A DNA stretch of 64,000 bases, taken from Budorcas taxicolor (Eukaryota > Chordata > Mammalia > Artiodactyla > Bovidae). Positions 32,201 through 41,464 of this stretch are shown piece by piece; position 1 is the stretch's first letter; each line of letters opens with the position of its first letter. The translations under genes and the position numbers were made by a program. Where the stretch lies: positions 149,387,622 through 149,451,621 of the forward strand of contig NC_068920.1 of NCBI RefSeq assembly GCF_023091745.1. Direction: 5' to 3'. Under the pieces are notes generated by a model. That model saw nothing but the letters and a program-made list of their open reading frames with translations. It did not search any database and was not told where the DNA came from.

Positions 32201-34041
32201 TCCTCAGTGGCTGATTTTTAGGTACTGCCTTGCTTTCCTCTGCAGATGGAGAACTCACTACCTCTTTCCTTCTCAGGTACTGGCACAGCACGGCCACCTA
32301 TGCCATAGCCACTGAGGTGAGTGGGGGCCTCCTGCACCTGCCCCCCGTCCATCACCCTATATACCAGTGGCCCAGGGACCTGCTCAAACCCGACCTGGTC
32401 CTGCTGCTCACCGTGAGCCCCGAGGAGAGGATGCAGAGGATTGAGGGCCGAGGCCTGGAGAAGACCAGAGAGGAGGCTGAGCTGGAGACCAACAGCATAT
32501 TTCGTCAAAAGTAGGTGTCCTGATGTGACGTGAGGGGCAGGGGTCTCTGGCTGTGGTGATGACCCAGAAACAGCACTGACTCCAGGAGAATGGAGGAGAT
32601 GACATGGCTCCCATTTTCCAAACCAGCGAGGCAGTGTCCTCCTAGTTAGTCACCCCTTCTCCTGGGTCGATTCCCTGTGGCTCCAGTGAGGTTGTTCTGT
32701 AGCCAGGGGATACCTTCCTCCTAGTCCTGGCTGTGTCAGCAGCAGGGTGAATCTGAGTGAGACCACACGCCTTTCTGGGCCGTCGTAACGGGACGCTCAT
32801 GAGCACTGTCTGATGACCACACTGTGAGTCTTACCTGCTAGGGGCTCCCTGTGTGTCAGGCGTTTACTTCTGATGCTCTGTAACCCTTGCAAGGACAATA
32901 TTAGCCATGTTTTACAGCTTCCAAAACTGATGCTCAAAAGGTTAAGTGATTTGTCTAGCATGGGAGACATAAGAGACATGGGTTCAGTCCCTGGGTGGTG
33001 AAGATCCCCTGGAGGAGGGCATGGCAACCCACTCCAGTATTCTTGCCTGGAGAATCCCCAGGATGGAGGAGCCTGACAGGCAGGCTGCAGTCTGTGGGGT
33101 TGCAAAGAGGCAGACACAACTGAGTGACTGACAGTTACTCCCTTACTTAACCATACGTTTGTTTTCCACGTCTCTGATTCTTTCTGTTTTGTAAATAGGT
33201 TCCTTTGAACTGTTTTTTTTTTTTTTTTTTTTTAGATCCAACATATAAGTGATATATGATATTTGTCTGACTTGCTTCGCTCAGTGTGACAGTCTCTAGG
33301 TCCACCCGTCCATGTCACTGCAGGTGGCATTGTTTCGTTCCTTTTTATGACTGAGTCTGGGTACTCGTTTTAACCAGAAAGCTCTAGAGTTTTGGTCACA
33401 TGATCGTCCCTGGGCATTCCGCACATGCAAAGGCTGGTTAACACCAGAAGAGGAGGTGGAATTCTGTGCAATTGCAGAAGAGTCCTAAGTGAAAACAGTG
33501 CTCATGCCAAGGACCTCTGGCTTGTGCAGAATCCTTCAGGGTGCGGACTCGAGAAAATTGCCACTGGGAAACTTAAACTCTCTGAGCGTCTGCCCCTTTC
33601 TTTGCCAAATGGGGATAAATGAGAATGGTTCTACTCCTAAAAGTTACTCTTGAGTATAAAATGAGAAGAATATGCAGAATGCTAAGGCTTGGCAGTACTA
33701 GGCGTTCAATAAAGGCTAGCTATAAAATATTATTAATTTTTCATTTATTAAACTAGATGTGTTAAATGTTTCCTGTGCACAGCAAGTTGCCCGGGGTGGG
33801 GGGAGTGAGCTCAACCAGATGGGGACCTGGCTTCAAGCTGTTTGTATTACTGTAGGAAAACAACATTTGCACGAAGGGCTGTGTTAACACATGGGCTGAC
33901 TCTTTCATTCTGCCTGTCTCCAGGGTAGAAGTATGCTACCAGCGGATGGAGAACCCCGGCTGCCACGTGGTGGATGCCAGCCCGTCACGAGAAAAGGTCC
34001 TCCAGATGGTGTTAAGTGTAATCCAAAATAATTGCAATTAA
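19571..34041 (+). CDS. CMPK2: CMPK2, mitochondrial UMP/CMP kinase 2 (five coding exons, 445 aa)
   Basis: Complete coding gene: exons 19571-20239, 21473-21587, 22900-23101, 32277-32510 and 33924-34041 (1338 nt including TAA). The product is a nucleoside-monophosphate kinase phosphorylating dCMP, CMP, UMP and dUMP in mitochondria, and an interferon-stimulated gene. Residues 1-28 are Arg-rich with almost no acidic residues, as in a mitochondrial presequence. A family-specific N-terminal region runs to about 245. The thymidylate-kinase-like domain follows: P-loop GLDATGKT at 257-264, DRYW at 328-331, and an Arg-rich lid around SPEER and the GRG/EKTREE stretch at 376-395. Length is close to the ~449 residues of the human protein. 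All splice sites are GT-AG and phases agree. Introns are about 1.2, 1.3, 9.2 and 1.4 kb. No frameshift or lost catalytic residue was seen. Confidence 0.97.
19652..19654 (+). promoter_or_regulatory. CMPK2 alternative in-frame start (Met28), strong Kozak context
   Basis: The context is GCCATGG, with G at -3 and G at +4. The upstream start at 19571 has C at -3 and A at +4. Initiation here would remove nearly the whole Arg-rich presequence and leave the kinase intact. Use of this codon is inferred. Confidence 0.45.
20880..21092 (+). repeat. Bov-tA SINE in CMPK2 intron 1
   Basis: Head GCTTCCCAGGTGGTGCTG, then the Bov-A body, ending GACTGAAGCAACTTAGCA. Confidence 0.9.
21473..21587 (+). CDS. CMPK2: CMPK2 coding exon 2
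   Basis: The exon is 115 nt, after acceptor TTTCCAG and before donor GTAAGA. It encodes residues 224-261 from CTSFIPEA to IEGLDAT and ends with the first base of Gly262, so the P-loop is split between exons 2 and 3. Confidence 0.96.
22264..22455 (+). repeat. Bov-tA SINE in CMPK2 intron 2
   Basis: Head and body in sense, ending GACTGAGCAACTGAACAC. Confidence 0.9.
22482..22680 (+). repeat. Second Bov-tA SINE in CMPK2 intron 2
   Basis: Lies 26 bp from the previous copy, same orientation, with independent divergence, so a separate insertion. Confidence 0.9.
22900..23101 (+). CDS. CMPK2: CMPK2 coding exon 3
   Basis: The exon is 202 nt, after acceptor CTGCAG and before donor GTAGGT. It completes Gly262 and supplies K263-T264 of the P-loop. 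It ends in VIVD plus two bases of Arg329, the start of the DR motif typical of thymidylate-kinase-like enzymes. Confidence 0.96.
23255..23430 (+). repeat. MIR SINE fossil in CMPK2 intron 3
   Basis: Weak sense MIR core (GTTAAGTAGCTTGCCAAAGT with preceding AATGAGAAACACAGG). Confidence 0.55.
23431..24594. other. CMPK2 intron 3, anonymous old sequence
   Basis: No exon or RNA gene. Parts (about 24055-24540) read like very old L1-type sequence but are too diverged to name. Confidence 0.3.
24595..24975 (+). repeat. L1 3' end, split by Bov-tA
   Basis: L1 3' terminal pattern before (AGAGGGAGGGGACATACGTA) and after (TATGGCTGATTCACACTGTT) the SINE at 24656-24875. Confidence 0.75.
24656..24875 (-). repeat. 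Bov-tA SINE nested in L1
   Basis: Antisense body and head ending TACTGCCACCTGGGAAGTTC. Confidence 0.88.
24976..25696. other. CMPK2 intron 3, anonymous sequence
   Basis: Nothing recognised: no exon, RNA gene or clear repeat. Confidence 0.35.
25697..25890 (-). repeat. Bov-tA SINE
   Basis: Antisense body and tRNA-like head ending GATACCAAGGAAGCCC. Confidence 0.88.
25891..26599. other. CMPK2 intron 3, anonymous sequence
   Basis: Nothing recognised apart from short open frames. Confidence 0.35.
26676..26807 (-). repeat. BovB 3' end nested in L1
   Basis: Antisense terminal ~130 bp of BovB, starting with the AGTTCAGTCCAGTTCAGTTG tail repeats. Confidence 0.85.
27203..27226 (+). repeat. Short (TG)n tract
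   Basis: About 12 TG units inside the L1 3' region, followed by a TATATATTTATG stretch. Confidence 0.9.
27257..27531 (+). repeat. Bov-A2 SINE nested in L1
   Basis: Sense dimer with linker CACTTTCGCTTTTCACTTTC, ending in CAGCAGCAGCAG. Flanked by AGTTGATTCGCAT and AGTTGATTCACAT. Confidence 0.92.
28140..28267 (+). repeat. L1 3' end with poly-A tail
   Basis: L1 terminal pattern (CTGAAATTAACATAGCATAG, then CTCCAATATAAAATAAAAA) followed by a run of A. Confidence 0.75.
28268..29063. other. CMPK2 intron 3, anonymous sequence
   Basis: No exon, RNA gene or clear repeat recognised. Confidence 0.35.
29064..29280 (+). repeat. Bov-tA SINE
   Basis: Head GGGCTTCACTGGTGTCTCAG, body, and tail AACTAAACAACAACAAC. 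Confidence 0.9.
29281..30014. other. CMPK2 intron 3, anonymous sequence
   Basis: A faint MIR-like patch at 29590-29680; otherwise nothing recognised. Confidence 0.35.
30015..30540 (-). repeat. BovB 3' fragment split by Bov-tA
   Basis: Antisense BovB in two pieces (30015-30095 and 30303-30540) that read continuously once the nested SINE is removed. Confidence 0.88.
30096..30302 (+). repeat. Bov-tA SINE nested in BovB
   Basis: Head GGCTTCCCTGGTGTCTTACA and body. The CATTATCTCCCAG / CACTGTCTCCCAG flanks look like a slightly decayed target duplication. Confidence 0.88.
30800..31205 (-). repeat. L1 3' region fragment
   Basis: Antisense L1 3' UTR/ORF2 end (TAGTTCCCTGTGCTATATCA; GGCTGAGTAATATTCCATCG). 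Confidence 0.85.
31320..31945 (+). repeat. BovB LINE 3' fragment in CMPK2 intron 3
   Basis: Sense BovB C-terminal coding region (TDFIFLGSQITADGDCSHDI) to the CTGAACTGAACTGAACG tail. Frames broken by stops. Confidence 0.92.
32277..32510 (+). CDS. CMPK2: CMPK2 coding exon 4
   Basis: The exon is 234 nt, after acceptor TTCTCAG and before donor GTAGGT. It encodes 77 full codons from YWHSTATYAI to NSIFRQ and ends inside Lys407. It carries the substrate region (YAIATEV) and the Arg-rich lid. It follows the largest intron (9.2 kb), which is mostly repeats. Confidence 0.96.
32855..32955 (+). repeat. MIR SINE fossil in CMPK2 intron 4
   Basis: Sense MIR core pattern ending GGTTAAGTGATTTGTCTAG. Confidence 0.55.
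32956..33135 (+). repeat. Bov-tA SINE, 5' truncated
   Basis: Starts in the tRNA-like part (GGGAGACATAAGAGACATGG) and carries the full Bov-A body. Confidence 0.85.
33140..33360 (-). repeat. L1 fragment with a 20+ T run
   Basis: Antisense L1 (GTGATATATGATATTTGTCT; TGACTGAGTCTGGG) with a long T stretch at about 33213-33234. Confidence 0.65.
33361..33900. other. CMPK2 intron 4, anonymous sequence
   Basis: No extra exon or clear repeat seen between the L1 fragment and exon 5. Confidence 0.4.
33924..34041 (+). CDS. CMPK2: CMPK2 coding exon 5 and stop
   Basis: The exon is 118 nt, after acceptor TCTCCAG. It encodes VEVCYQRMENPGCHVVDASP and the C-terminal helix and stops at TAA 34039-34041. The last residues (IQNNCN) differ from the human ending as I remember it and are a little shorter, as is common at this variable end. 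Confidence 0.95.
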
Positions 34042-34699
34042 TTGTAGTTACTCCAGGCCAAGTGACACATTTTACTAACCTGATGCTGTTTGATCCATCT
34101 AAGCCCACGACTGGTTGTGTGGTTTTCCCAGATTTCAGTTGTGTAAAGCGTGTTGTGTGTCAGAAGAGTGGACATTTCAGTTTTACCTAAACTGACCAAA
34201 GGACAGTTTGTTCTCCTGACCAAAGGACCCATGTGGCTGCCATCTGCCAAGTATAATGAACATTTGCTTGGAACGGGTTCTTAAACTGCAGCCCCACTGA
34301 GTCCTTCCAAGATGTGTCTCCTCTAGAAAGCGCAAGGTGGGCAGAAGCGACCGAGAAGGTCATCCAGATCCGTGGAACCCCCCCCGCCTGGTGCTCCCTG
34401 TGGGTGTGCAGGCTTGTGTCCCAAAGAACGTGTCTGCGTGTCCCAGCTGTCAGAACCCATCTTGGGGTGGTGAACTCTGAGCAAGAAACATCTGGCTTGT
34501 ATCTGAGGCTTCTGGCCCCTAAACGGGTCCTCTTGGTTAGCATTACAAAGTCAAACGCAGAGGAGGCCATCCCGAGAGGCTCTGAATACAAACACACCAA
34601 GAGTCCTTGGATTCTGTTCTGCTGATTTACGTTCCTCTCCTTTCCTCTGAAAACATGGCTTTGGATGGAAGGAGTGGTCTGCATGGAGCTAGATGCTCT

Positions 34700-34915
34700 A
34701 AGGGCTTCCCTGGTGGTGCTAGTGGTAAAGAACCCACCTGCTAATGCAGGAGACTTAAAAGACGCTGGTTCCGTCCCTGGGTCTGGAAGATCCCCTGGAG
34801 GAGAGCATGGCAACCCACTCCTGTATTCTTGCCTGGAGAATCCCATGGACAGAGGAGCCTGGCGGCAACAGTCCATGGGGTTGCAAGAGTCGGACACGAC
34901 TGAAGCGACTGATGC
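34700..34915 (+). repeat. Bov-tA SINE in CMPK2 3' UTR
   Basis: Head GGCTTCCCTGGTGGTGCTAG and full body, sense relative to the gene. Confidence 0.92.
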
Positions 34916-35527
34916 ATTAAACGGAGCCAATCCAGTCATGCATTTGTACTGATGTTTACATCTTGTTTGTCCTCCGTGTAGGGGGTGTGTTTTACTAATC
35001 AGAACCGAAGCCAAGAAGCTGAATGTAACGCTTGCTATATGTTTTTATTAGACAGATGCAATTTATCCTACTGAGTAAGCAGTAGGATATGGGATCCTGG
35101 AATGGGATTTCTCAATGAATTATCTTGCACTTCAGTGTCTTATGAGTGTACATGCAATTGGTATTGAGATTTGTTTGGCTAGAAGAAAAAAAAAAATAGC
35201 TGAGAAAACAGAAACTTAATAGTCTTGAGGCCTTGGGTGAGTCATTTAACATCATGTAACTTGATCTAAAAAGTGACAGTAATTCTTTATTTTTCTTAAG
35301 GCATTGGGTGAACTAGGTGATTACTTAAAATTCCTTCCAGTTCTAAGATAGATTGAATCTGTGAACTACTTTAGGGAAATGGCTCAAGAAGACATCTCCT
35401 CAGAAAAATTTAAGGCATCATCAGGTTTATCACATGGACTCTTAAATTTTAACAAAGTTTATATTAGCTATATCATTATTTTTCAAAAGAACTGTAGGTA
35501 ATTTATGCATAGTATATGTACATATAT

Positions 35528-35742
35528 GGGCTTCCCTAGTGGCTCAGCGGTAAAGATTCCATCTGCAATGCAGGAGCCACAGAAGATGCAAGTTCAGTCC
35601 CTGGGTCAGAAAGATCCCCTGGAGGAGAAAATGACAACCCACTCCAGTCTTCTTGCCTGGAGAATCCTCTGGACAGAGGAGCCTGGCGGGCTCTAGTCCA
35701 TGGGGTCAAGAAGAATTGGGCAGGACTAAAGTCACTGAGCAT
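35528..35742 (+). repeat. Second Bov-tA SINE in CMPK2 3' UTR
   Basis: Head GGGCTTCCCTAGTGGCTCAG and full body, same orientation as the first. Confidence 0.92.
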
Positions 35743-35907
35743 GCACATATGTACGTATATAAATATTTAATTTTAGGTAAATATTTTTTAAAGCTGATAA
35801 ATCATGCTTGGGTGAAGATGGGTATTATTGACTTCAAACATTTTCAAAAGCATATGCTGGCACCTAAAAACAAACGTTTAATGCTTTCTGTATGTACCTT
35901 GCCAATG

Positions 35908-35913
35908 AATAAA
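35908..35913 (+). terminator. Candidate CMPK2 polyadenylation signal AATAAA
   Basis: Canonical AATAAA, followed within 15-25 bases by a GT/T-rich stretch (TTGCTGTGGTTTTCT). It is the best placed hexamer downstream of the CMPK2 stop outside SINE tails. Confidence 0.5.
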
Positions 35914-35935
35914 CTTGCTGTGGTTTTCTAAGTTA

Positions 35936-36989
35936 CTCTGTTGGCCAGAAAGTGTGGGTTTTCTTGAAGGTGATCCCCCAGTATGCCTCTTGTAAGGGAG
36001 GGGATTTGGGGTGAAAGAAGTGAAAAGATGTGAATTTGTGGTCAAAATGCTTTCAGAGGAAGAGGAAGGCATTTTTGTTTCGTTTTAAACATCATTTCAA
36101 GAAAGTGCAGTTCCTTCCTCATTGCAGATTGTAAAGAGATTTAGTCCTCGAATCTAATAATTCTTCATCCACTTGTCTTTATATACTGAAAGGGATAAGA
36201 TCACTGAGTATGAGATAGCACCTCCTGCCTGGAAGACGATAACAAGGAATCACCTGTTTGGTTTTGTTTTGTTACCACTTTTGTTTCTGTTCCTGAAATA
36301 GACCTTGAGTGTCCCCAAATATTTATTCTTCATCTCTGCCACAGTGATAGAACTTTGAGTTTGACATGTCACTGCCAGGAATTTCCAAGTCTTTCTTATC
36401 CCTGGAGTGGCCAAGTGACCACTCCGTGCCAGGTCCTTTCCATGAGCAGAAGGGGATTAGGAATGTCAGGGGGAGGGTGGCCCCCCTCCCCTTTTAACCC
36501 TGCACACCGCTTGCTATTCAGGATGGTGGTAAGGCATTTGGGGGTCAGTGAGGACAGTGATCCTACACAGCTGGGGAAGCAAAATGAGTGGGGTGGCCGT
36601 CACTTATGAGAACGGGTAAGCTCTGGGCATGGGTGTGTGTCTGGGGCTCCAACCTGGAGGGTGCATCCATCTGGGGACACGGCTTCTGCACGCAACCTCA
36701 GTGCCCACCTTCTCTGTTTGCTTCCCTTCGTAGAGGCAGGTGTCTGGATTTCTTGCTTGTTTTGTTGTTTTCTACACTAGAATCCTCGATTTTTGCTGAC
36801 GCTTCTCTCTGTGAAATGTCTCTCTCCTCTAGCAACAGTTGTGAAGCATTTTTTAAATGTTTAGACCCTGGTATCTTTTTGGAATATATACCAAGGAAAT
36901 GATCAGTAACTCACATAAAAATTTTTCATCGTATCTGCATAATGTACTTCAAGGAAGTGGAATGTATTTACTTAATGGGCATACTTGTT
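35936..36989. other. Region downstream of CMPK2
   Basis: No gene, RNA gene or confidently named repeat. Short open frames only. Confidence 0.4.
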
Positions 36990-37283
36990 TTATTGCCCTC
37001 TGCTTTATTGTGCTTCACAGATACTGTGTTACTTACAAGTTGAAAGATGGAGGCAACCCTATGTTGAGCAAGTCTATCGGAGCAAGTTCCCTCACCAGGG
37101 ATAACCCACATAAACCTGGTTATCTGAGAGCCTGATGGAGATGTACAATGAGATGAATCCTGTTGTCACGCCTGCTAACATAGCACCCGTACTGTAGCCC
37201 GTGGATCAAGAAGACTTTCAAGTCATTATTTAAGGAATGCATTTCATAAAGCTTTATTCTAGATGCCATTAAGAACATTCATG

Positions 37284-37685
37284 GAACTTCCCTGGTGGTT
37301 GAGTGGTTGAGAGTCCACCTTGCAGTTTTGGGGACACAGGTTTGATCCCTGGTCAGGGAACTAAGACCCTACCTGCCACAATAGCTAGGCCCGAGTGCCG
37401 CTAGCACTGAGCCCTAGCATCTCAACTAGAGAGTCCTAGTTGTTCAGTTGCTAAGTTGTATCTGACTCTTTGTGACCCTATGGGCTGCAGCACGCCAGGC
37501 TTCCCTGTCCTTCATGGTCTCACAAAGCTTGCTCACCACTGAGTCGGTGATGCCATCCAACCATCTCATCCTCTGTCGTTCCTGAGAGCCACAGTGAAAG
37601 AGCCTGCATGGTGCAGTGAAGATCCTGAGTGCCACAGCTAAGACCAGATGCACCCAAATAAATAAATAAGTGAGTATGTTTTAAA
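37284..37685 (+). repeat. CHR-type SINE nested in Tigger1, itself split by BovB
   Basis: Sense tRNA-derived SINE from GAACTTCCCTGGTGGTTGAG to an AAATAAATAAATAAG tail. Exact 13-bp target duplication AAGAACATTCATG at 37271-37283 and 37686-37698. Confidence 0.88.
37437..37583 (-). repeat. BovB 3' end nested in the CHR SINE
   Basis: Antisense BovB tail (GTTGTTCAGTTGCTAAGTTG to CATCCTCTGTCGTTCC) interrupting the SINE, a third layer of insertion. Confidence 0.82.
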
Positions 37686-38067
37686 AAGAACATTCATGAG
37701 GAGGAAGGAACTGCAGTGTGGTAGAAACAGAAAAAGAATTATAATCAGAAGTGAAGGTTGACGATGTGGCTGAATGACTGCAATCTTATGATAAAACTTT
37801 AATGGATTAAGAGCTGCTTCTAATGGGTGAGCAAAGGAAGTGGTTTTTTGAGATGGACTCTCCTCCTGGTGAAGATGCTGTAAAGATTGTTGAAATGACA
37901 ACCAAGAATTTAGAATATTACATAAACTTAGCTGATAAAACAGTGGCAGGGTTTGAGAGGCTCGATTACAATTTTGAGAGAAGTTCTACTGTGGGTGGAA
38001 TGCTCTCAAACATTTGTGTGCCTGAACGCATAATGTGTGCTTAGGTATCATGTGCACTGATTAAATA

Positions 38068-38257
38068 ATTGTTTAGTCGCTCAGTCATGTCTGACTGCAG
38101 CCCACCAGGCTCCTCTGTCCATGGGATTTCCCAGGCAAGAACACTGGGAGGGGGTTGCCATTTCCTTCTCCAGGGGATCTTCCCAACCCAGGGATTGAAC
38201 CCAGGTCTCCTGCATTGGGAGGCAGATTCTTTACCTCTGAGCCACCTGGGAAGTCCT
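38068..38257 (-). repeat. Bov-tA SINE
   Basis: Antisense body and head ending TGAGCCACCTGGGAAGTCC. Confidence 0.9.
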
Positions 38258-38317
38258 GGTATTGATTAAGTACACTAGGGTTAATCCTTTACTGAAATGC
38301 TAAGCAGGGTGCACCAA

Positions 38318-38512
38318 GGGATTTCTCTGGTGATCCAGTGTTAAGACTCTGCCCTCTGATGCAGGAGGTGTGGGTTTGATCCCTGCTTGGTAAGCTAAGA
38401 TCCCACATACCTCCGGCCAAAAAACCAAAATGTAAAATAGAGGCAACATTGTAACAAATTTAATAAAGACTTTAAAAATGATCCACATTAAAAAAAAAAT
38501 CTTAAAAAAAGT
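38318..38512 (+). repeat. CHR-type SINE
   Basis: Sense head GATTTCTCTGGTGATCCAGT, central GGCCAAAAAACCAAAA and A-rich tail. Confidence 0.75.
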
Positions 38513-38845
38513 TTTCTTGCACCTAAGATGTAAATATAAAAAATACTTTTTTTTTTCCCCCCAGAGACAGCCCAGGATTTAAATTTCAGCAAAAATGAAG
38601 GTATAGCTAAAACCCTTTTAATTATATAAGTAAGGTTGGCTGATTCAGAATGGAAATTCCATGCTGAGCAGCAGTATGGCTTCATGGGTGCTAGGAGATA
38701 AGGGTCTTTATGTCTTTGGTTTGCTTCCCATTCAGACTTGTTTTTCTTTAAATTTTGAACCCAGGAGTCAGACACTAAGCTGTGCCTCACACGGACATAT
38801 ATATCCCCAAGCAAATTTATTTAATCTTCAGGGCTCTGTAAACGC

Positions 38846-39052
38846 ATGCTCAGTCACTCAGTTGTGTCTGACTCTGTGTGACCCTATGGACTGTAGCCCA
38901 CCAGGCTCTTCTGTTCATGGGATTCTCCAGGCAAGAATACTGGAGTAGTGTGGCCATTTCCTTCTCCAGGGGATCTTCCCAATCCAGGGATCGAACCTGG
39001 GTTTCCTGCCTTGGCAGGCGGATTCTTTACCACTGAGCCACCTGGGAAGCCC
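38846..39052 (-). repeat. Bov-tA SINE
   Basis: Antisense body and head ending CACTGAGCCACCTGGGAAGC. Confidence 0.9.
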
Positions 39053-40087
39053 TCTGCAAATGCAGTGTTATTCATATACTTATTTTCTTAGAATGAACAG
39101 GGAAAGGAGAAATGGTGGTTGGCCTCCCACCACCCCCACCCCCTGTCCCAGGAAAGCTTTTTTTTTTTTCCCTCTCACCTTGAAAGCATAGTAACTTTAT
39201 GAAATTCATTCAGTCTGCCTCTGAGATCTATAACTAGGAGGAGATATTGTTTCTTTATGATACCTAAAAATAATCTGGTCTTTTCCACCAGCAACATAAC
39301 TGGTTACTAGACATAAAAGTCTTTAGTCCTATCGAGTTTCAACCTCCCTAGCATTTGATCTCCTAACATCCCCTGTAAGTAACGTGGACTCTTTTAGAGA
39401 GAAGCTCAAGGGCTCCAATTTCTGTTTTCAAAGATCCACGCTGGCCTCTCCCCAGGATGGCATCTGGGTGCCTGGGGCCAGAAGTGTCATTTCAGCAAAG
39501 CTGGGGCAGGGGAAGGGTGGGTGAGAGTCACAGCATCCTCTCTCTAGTTGGAAGAGGGTTGCCCTGTCCATGTGGGCGATTGAGATTTGTTTTTTTGTGG
39601 CTGTTTCTAAGGAACCTGGCCTCGGTGTAGGTTTCCTTGGTGCTCAGGTCTCTGGAGCGTTTGTCTCCCATCCAGCCCCACAGTCCTCTTCCAGCTCTGG
39701 GTTCAAGGCCTTGGAGCTCCCTCCCCAGGGCACATAGACTCTCAGGGTGTCTTCAGAGTCACGATTGAATGGGAGTGCCTGAGAGCAGCCAAGAATTCAG
39801 CGCTCTCCTGGGAAGATGCGAGAGTATGGATACACTGCAATCATTTCTTTTATTTGCATCTCAGCTGTCAGGGGCCAGTATTCCTTCCTCGATCTTGATT
39901 TTCACATCTTGTCTCCCTTGGGGCTCCCCGGGGGGAGTGGCTGAAGTCTGAGGGTCCTTCCTGAGTGCCCTTAGGGCTCACCAGCTCACATTGGAGGGCT
40001 GCAGTCACTGATGGCTCTGACACCCTTGACACTGATAGGGCAGGATACTGTCCATCTCTCAGATACATATATTATATATGTGTGTGG
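39053..40087. other. Anonymous intergenic region
   Basis: No gene or clear repeat. C-rich and T-run patch at 39125-39175. Confidence 0.4.
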
Positions 40088-40502
40088 GGACTATAAAGAA
40101 AGCTGAGCACCAGAGAATTGATGCTTTTGAACTGTGGTGTTGCAGAAGACTCTTGAGAGTCCCTTGGACTGCAGGGAGATCCAACCAGTCCATCCTAAAG
40201 GAGATCAGTCTTGGGTGTTCATTGGAAGGACTGATGCTAAAGCTGAAACTCCAGTACTTTGGCCACCTGATGCGAAGAGCTGACTCGTTTGAAAAGACCC
40301 TGATGCTGGGAAAGATTGAAGGCAGGAGGAGAAGGGGATGACAGAGGATGAGATGGATAGATGGCATCACTGACTCAATGGACATGAGTTTGAGTAGACT
40401 CTGGGAGTCAGTGGTGGACAGGCAGGCCTGGCGTGCTGTGGTTCATGGGGTCACAAAGAGTCAGACATGACTGAGTGATTGAACTGGACTGAACTGAACT
40501 GA
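40088..40502 (+). repeat. BovB LINE 3' fragment
   Basis: Sense BovB C-terminal coding region to the ACTGGACTGAACTGAACTGA tail. Confidence 0.9.
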
Positions 40503-40510
40503 TATATATA

Positions 40511-40715
40511 TGGCTTCCCTCATAGCTCAGTTGGTAAAGCATCCGCCTGCAGTGCAGGAGACCCAGGTTCAAACCATGGGTCGGAAAGATCCCCTGGAGA
40601 AGGGGATGGCAACCCACTCCGGTATTCTTGCCTGAACAATCCCCATGGACAGAAGAGCCTGGTAGGCTACCATCCATGGAATCAGAGTCAGACATGACTT
40701 AGCAACTAAACTACT
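40511..40715 (+). repeat. Bov-tA SINE
   Basis: Head GGCTTCCCTCATAGCTCAGT and full body. Confidence 0.9.
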
Positions 40716-40729
40716 ACTATACATATATA

Positions 40730-41165
40730 TATATATTTCAGATTCTTATCCATTATTGGTTGTTAGAAGATACTGAAAATAGTTCCCTGTGCTTACAGTA
40801 TATCCTTGTTGGTTATCTATTTTATATACAGTAGTATGTATTTATTAACCCCAAATTCCTAATTTATCCCTTCCCCACCCTTTCCCGCTTTGGTAACCTT
40901 ACCTTGGTGTTCAGTGTCTTTGAGTCTGTTTTTGTTTTGTAAAGAAATTCATTTGTGTCATTTTTTAAGATTCCGCACGTAAGTGATGTCACGTGGTATT
41001 TTTCCTTCTCTGTCTTTCTTCACTTAGTGTGGTCATCCGCAAGGCCGTCCGTGTTGCTGTAAATTGCCTTATTTCCTTCTTTTCTGTGCCTGAGTAGTGT
41101 TCCGCTATCTGTATAGACCACATCCTTGTCTGTTCATCTGTCGATGCACATTGAAGTTGCTTTGT
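40730..41165 (-). repeat. L1 3' region fragment
   Basis: Antisense L1 (AATAGTTCCCTGTGCTTACA; TGCCTGAGTAGTGTTCCGCT). Confidence 0.82.
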
Positions 41166-41464
41166 TTGTTTCATTTGCCCTTTCCAGGTAAGAGGCTCCC
41201 CTCAGGTTCTGGTAATGCCTGGCAGTGCTCATGACTGATGTGAAAGGTGAGCAACTGTGTGTGCAGCTTTTGGTCTCATTGAGTGAAGCTTCCGTCTTCT
41301 GGGTTATTGCTTTAGATTCTCAACCTAACTCCTGAGTGATCGGCCTTCGCTTTGTACACTCTTTAATGTGCAGACCTTATTACATTTCTTCCCTGGAGAA
41401 AGAGGACCAGCCAGGGCTCTGGTCAGACTGACTCAGGCTGAATTCAGCAACTGAATTCAGCTGT

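Larger units (their letters stand above)
34042..35935 (+). other. CMPK2 3' UTR (predicted) with two Bov-tA insertions
   Basis: No further open frame follows the stop. The first well-placed AATAAA is about 1.87 kb downstream at 35908. A 3' UTR of this size is reasonable for the gene. It would contain two same-orientation Bov-tA SINEs (34700-34915 and 35528-35742). The exact end is not known. Confidence 0.55.
36990..38035 (+). mobile_element. Tigger1-type (pogo/Tc1-mariner) DNA-transposon fossil
   Basis: Internally deleted Tigger1-like element. The 5' part (about 36990-37110) has the family pattern GTTTTATTGTGCTTCACAG and GGCAACCCTATGTTGAGCAA. It jumps to the late transposase region (CTGATGGAGATGTACAATGA; then TAGATGCCATTAAGAACATT) and the C-terminal part near 37850-38020 (GGTGAAGATGCTGTAAAGAT; GGTTTGAGAGGCTCGATTAC). 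The frame is broken, so it is a pseudogene. A CHR SINE (37284-37685) splits it. Older than the ruminant SINEs. Confidence 0.82.

Noticed and set aside
34187..35014. 275-codon minus-strand frame antisense to the CMPK2 3' UTR
   Set aside because: Part of it is antisense Bov-tA translation (FSRQEYRSGLPC wording seen in many SINEs). The rest has no family resemblance.
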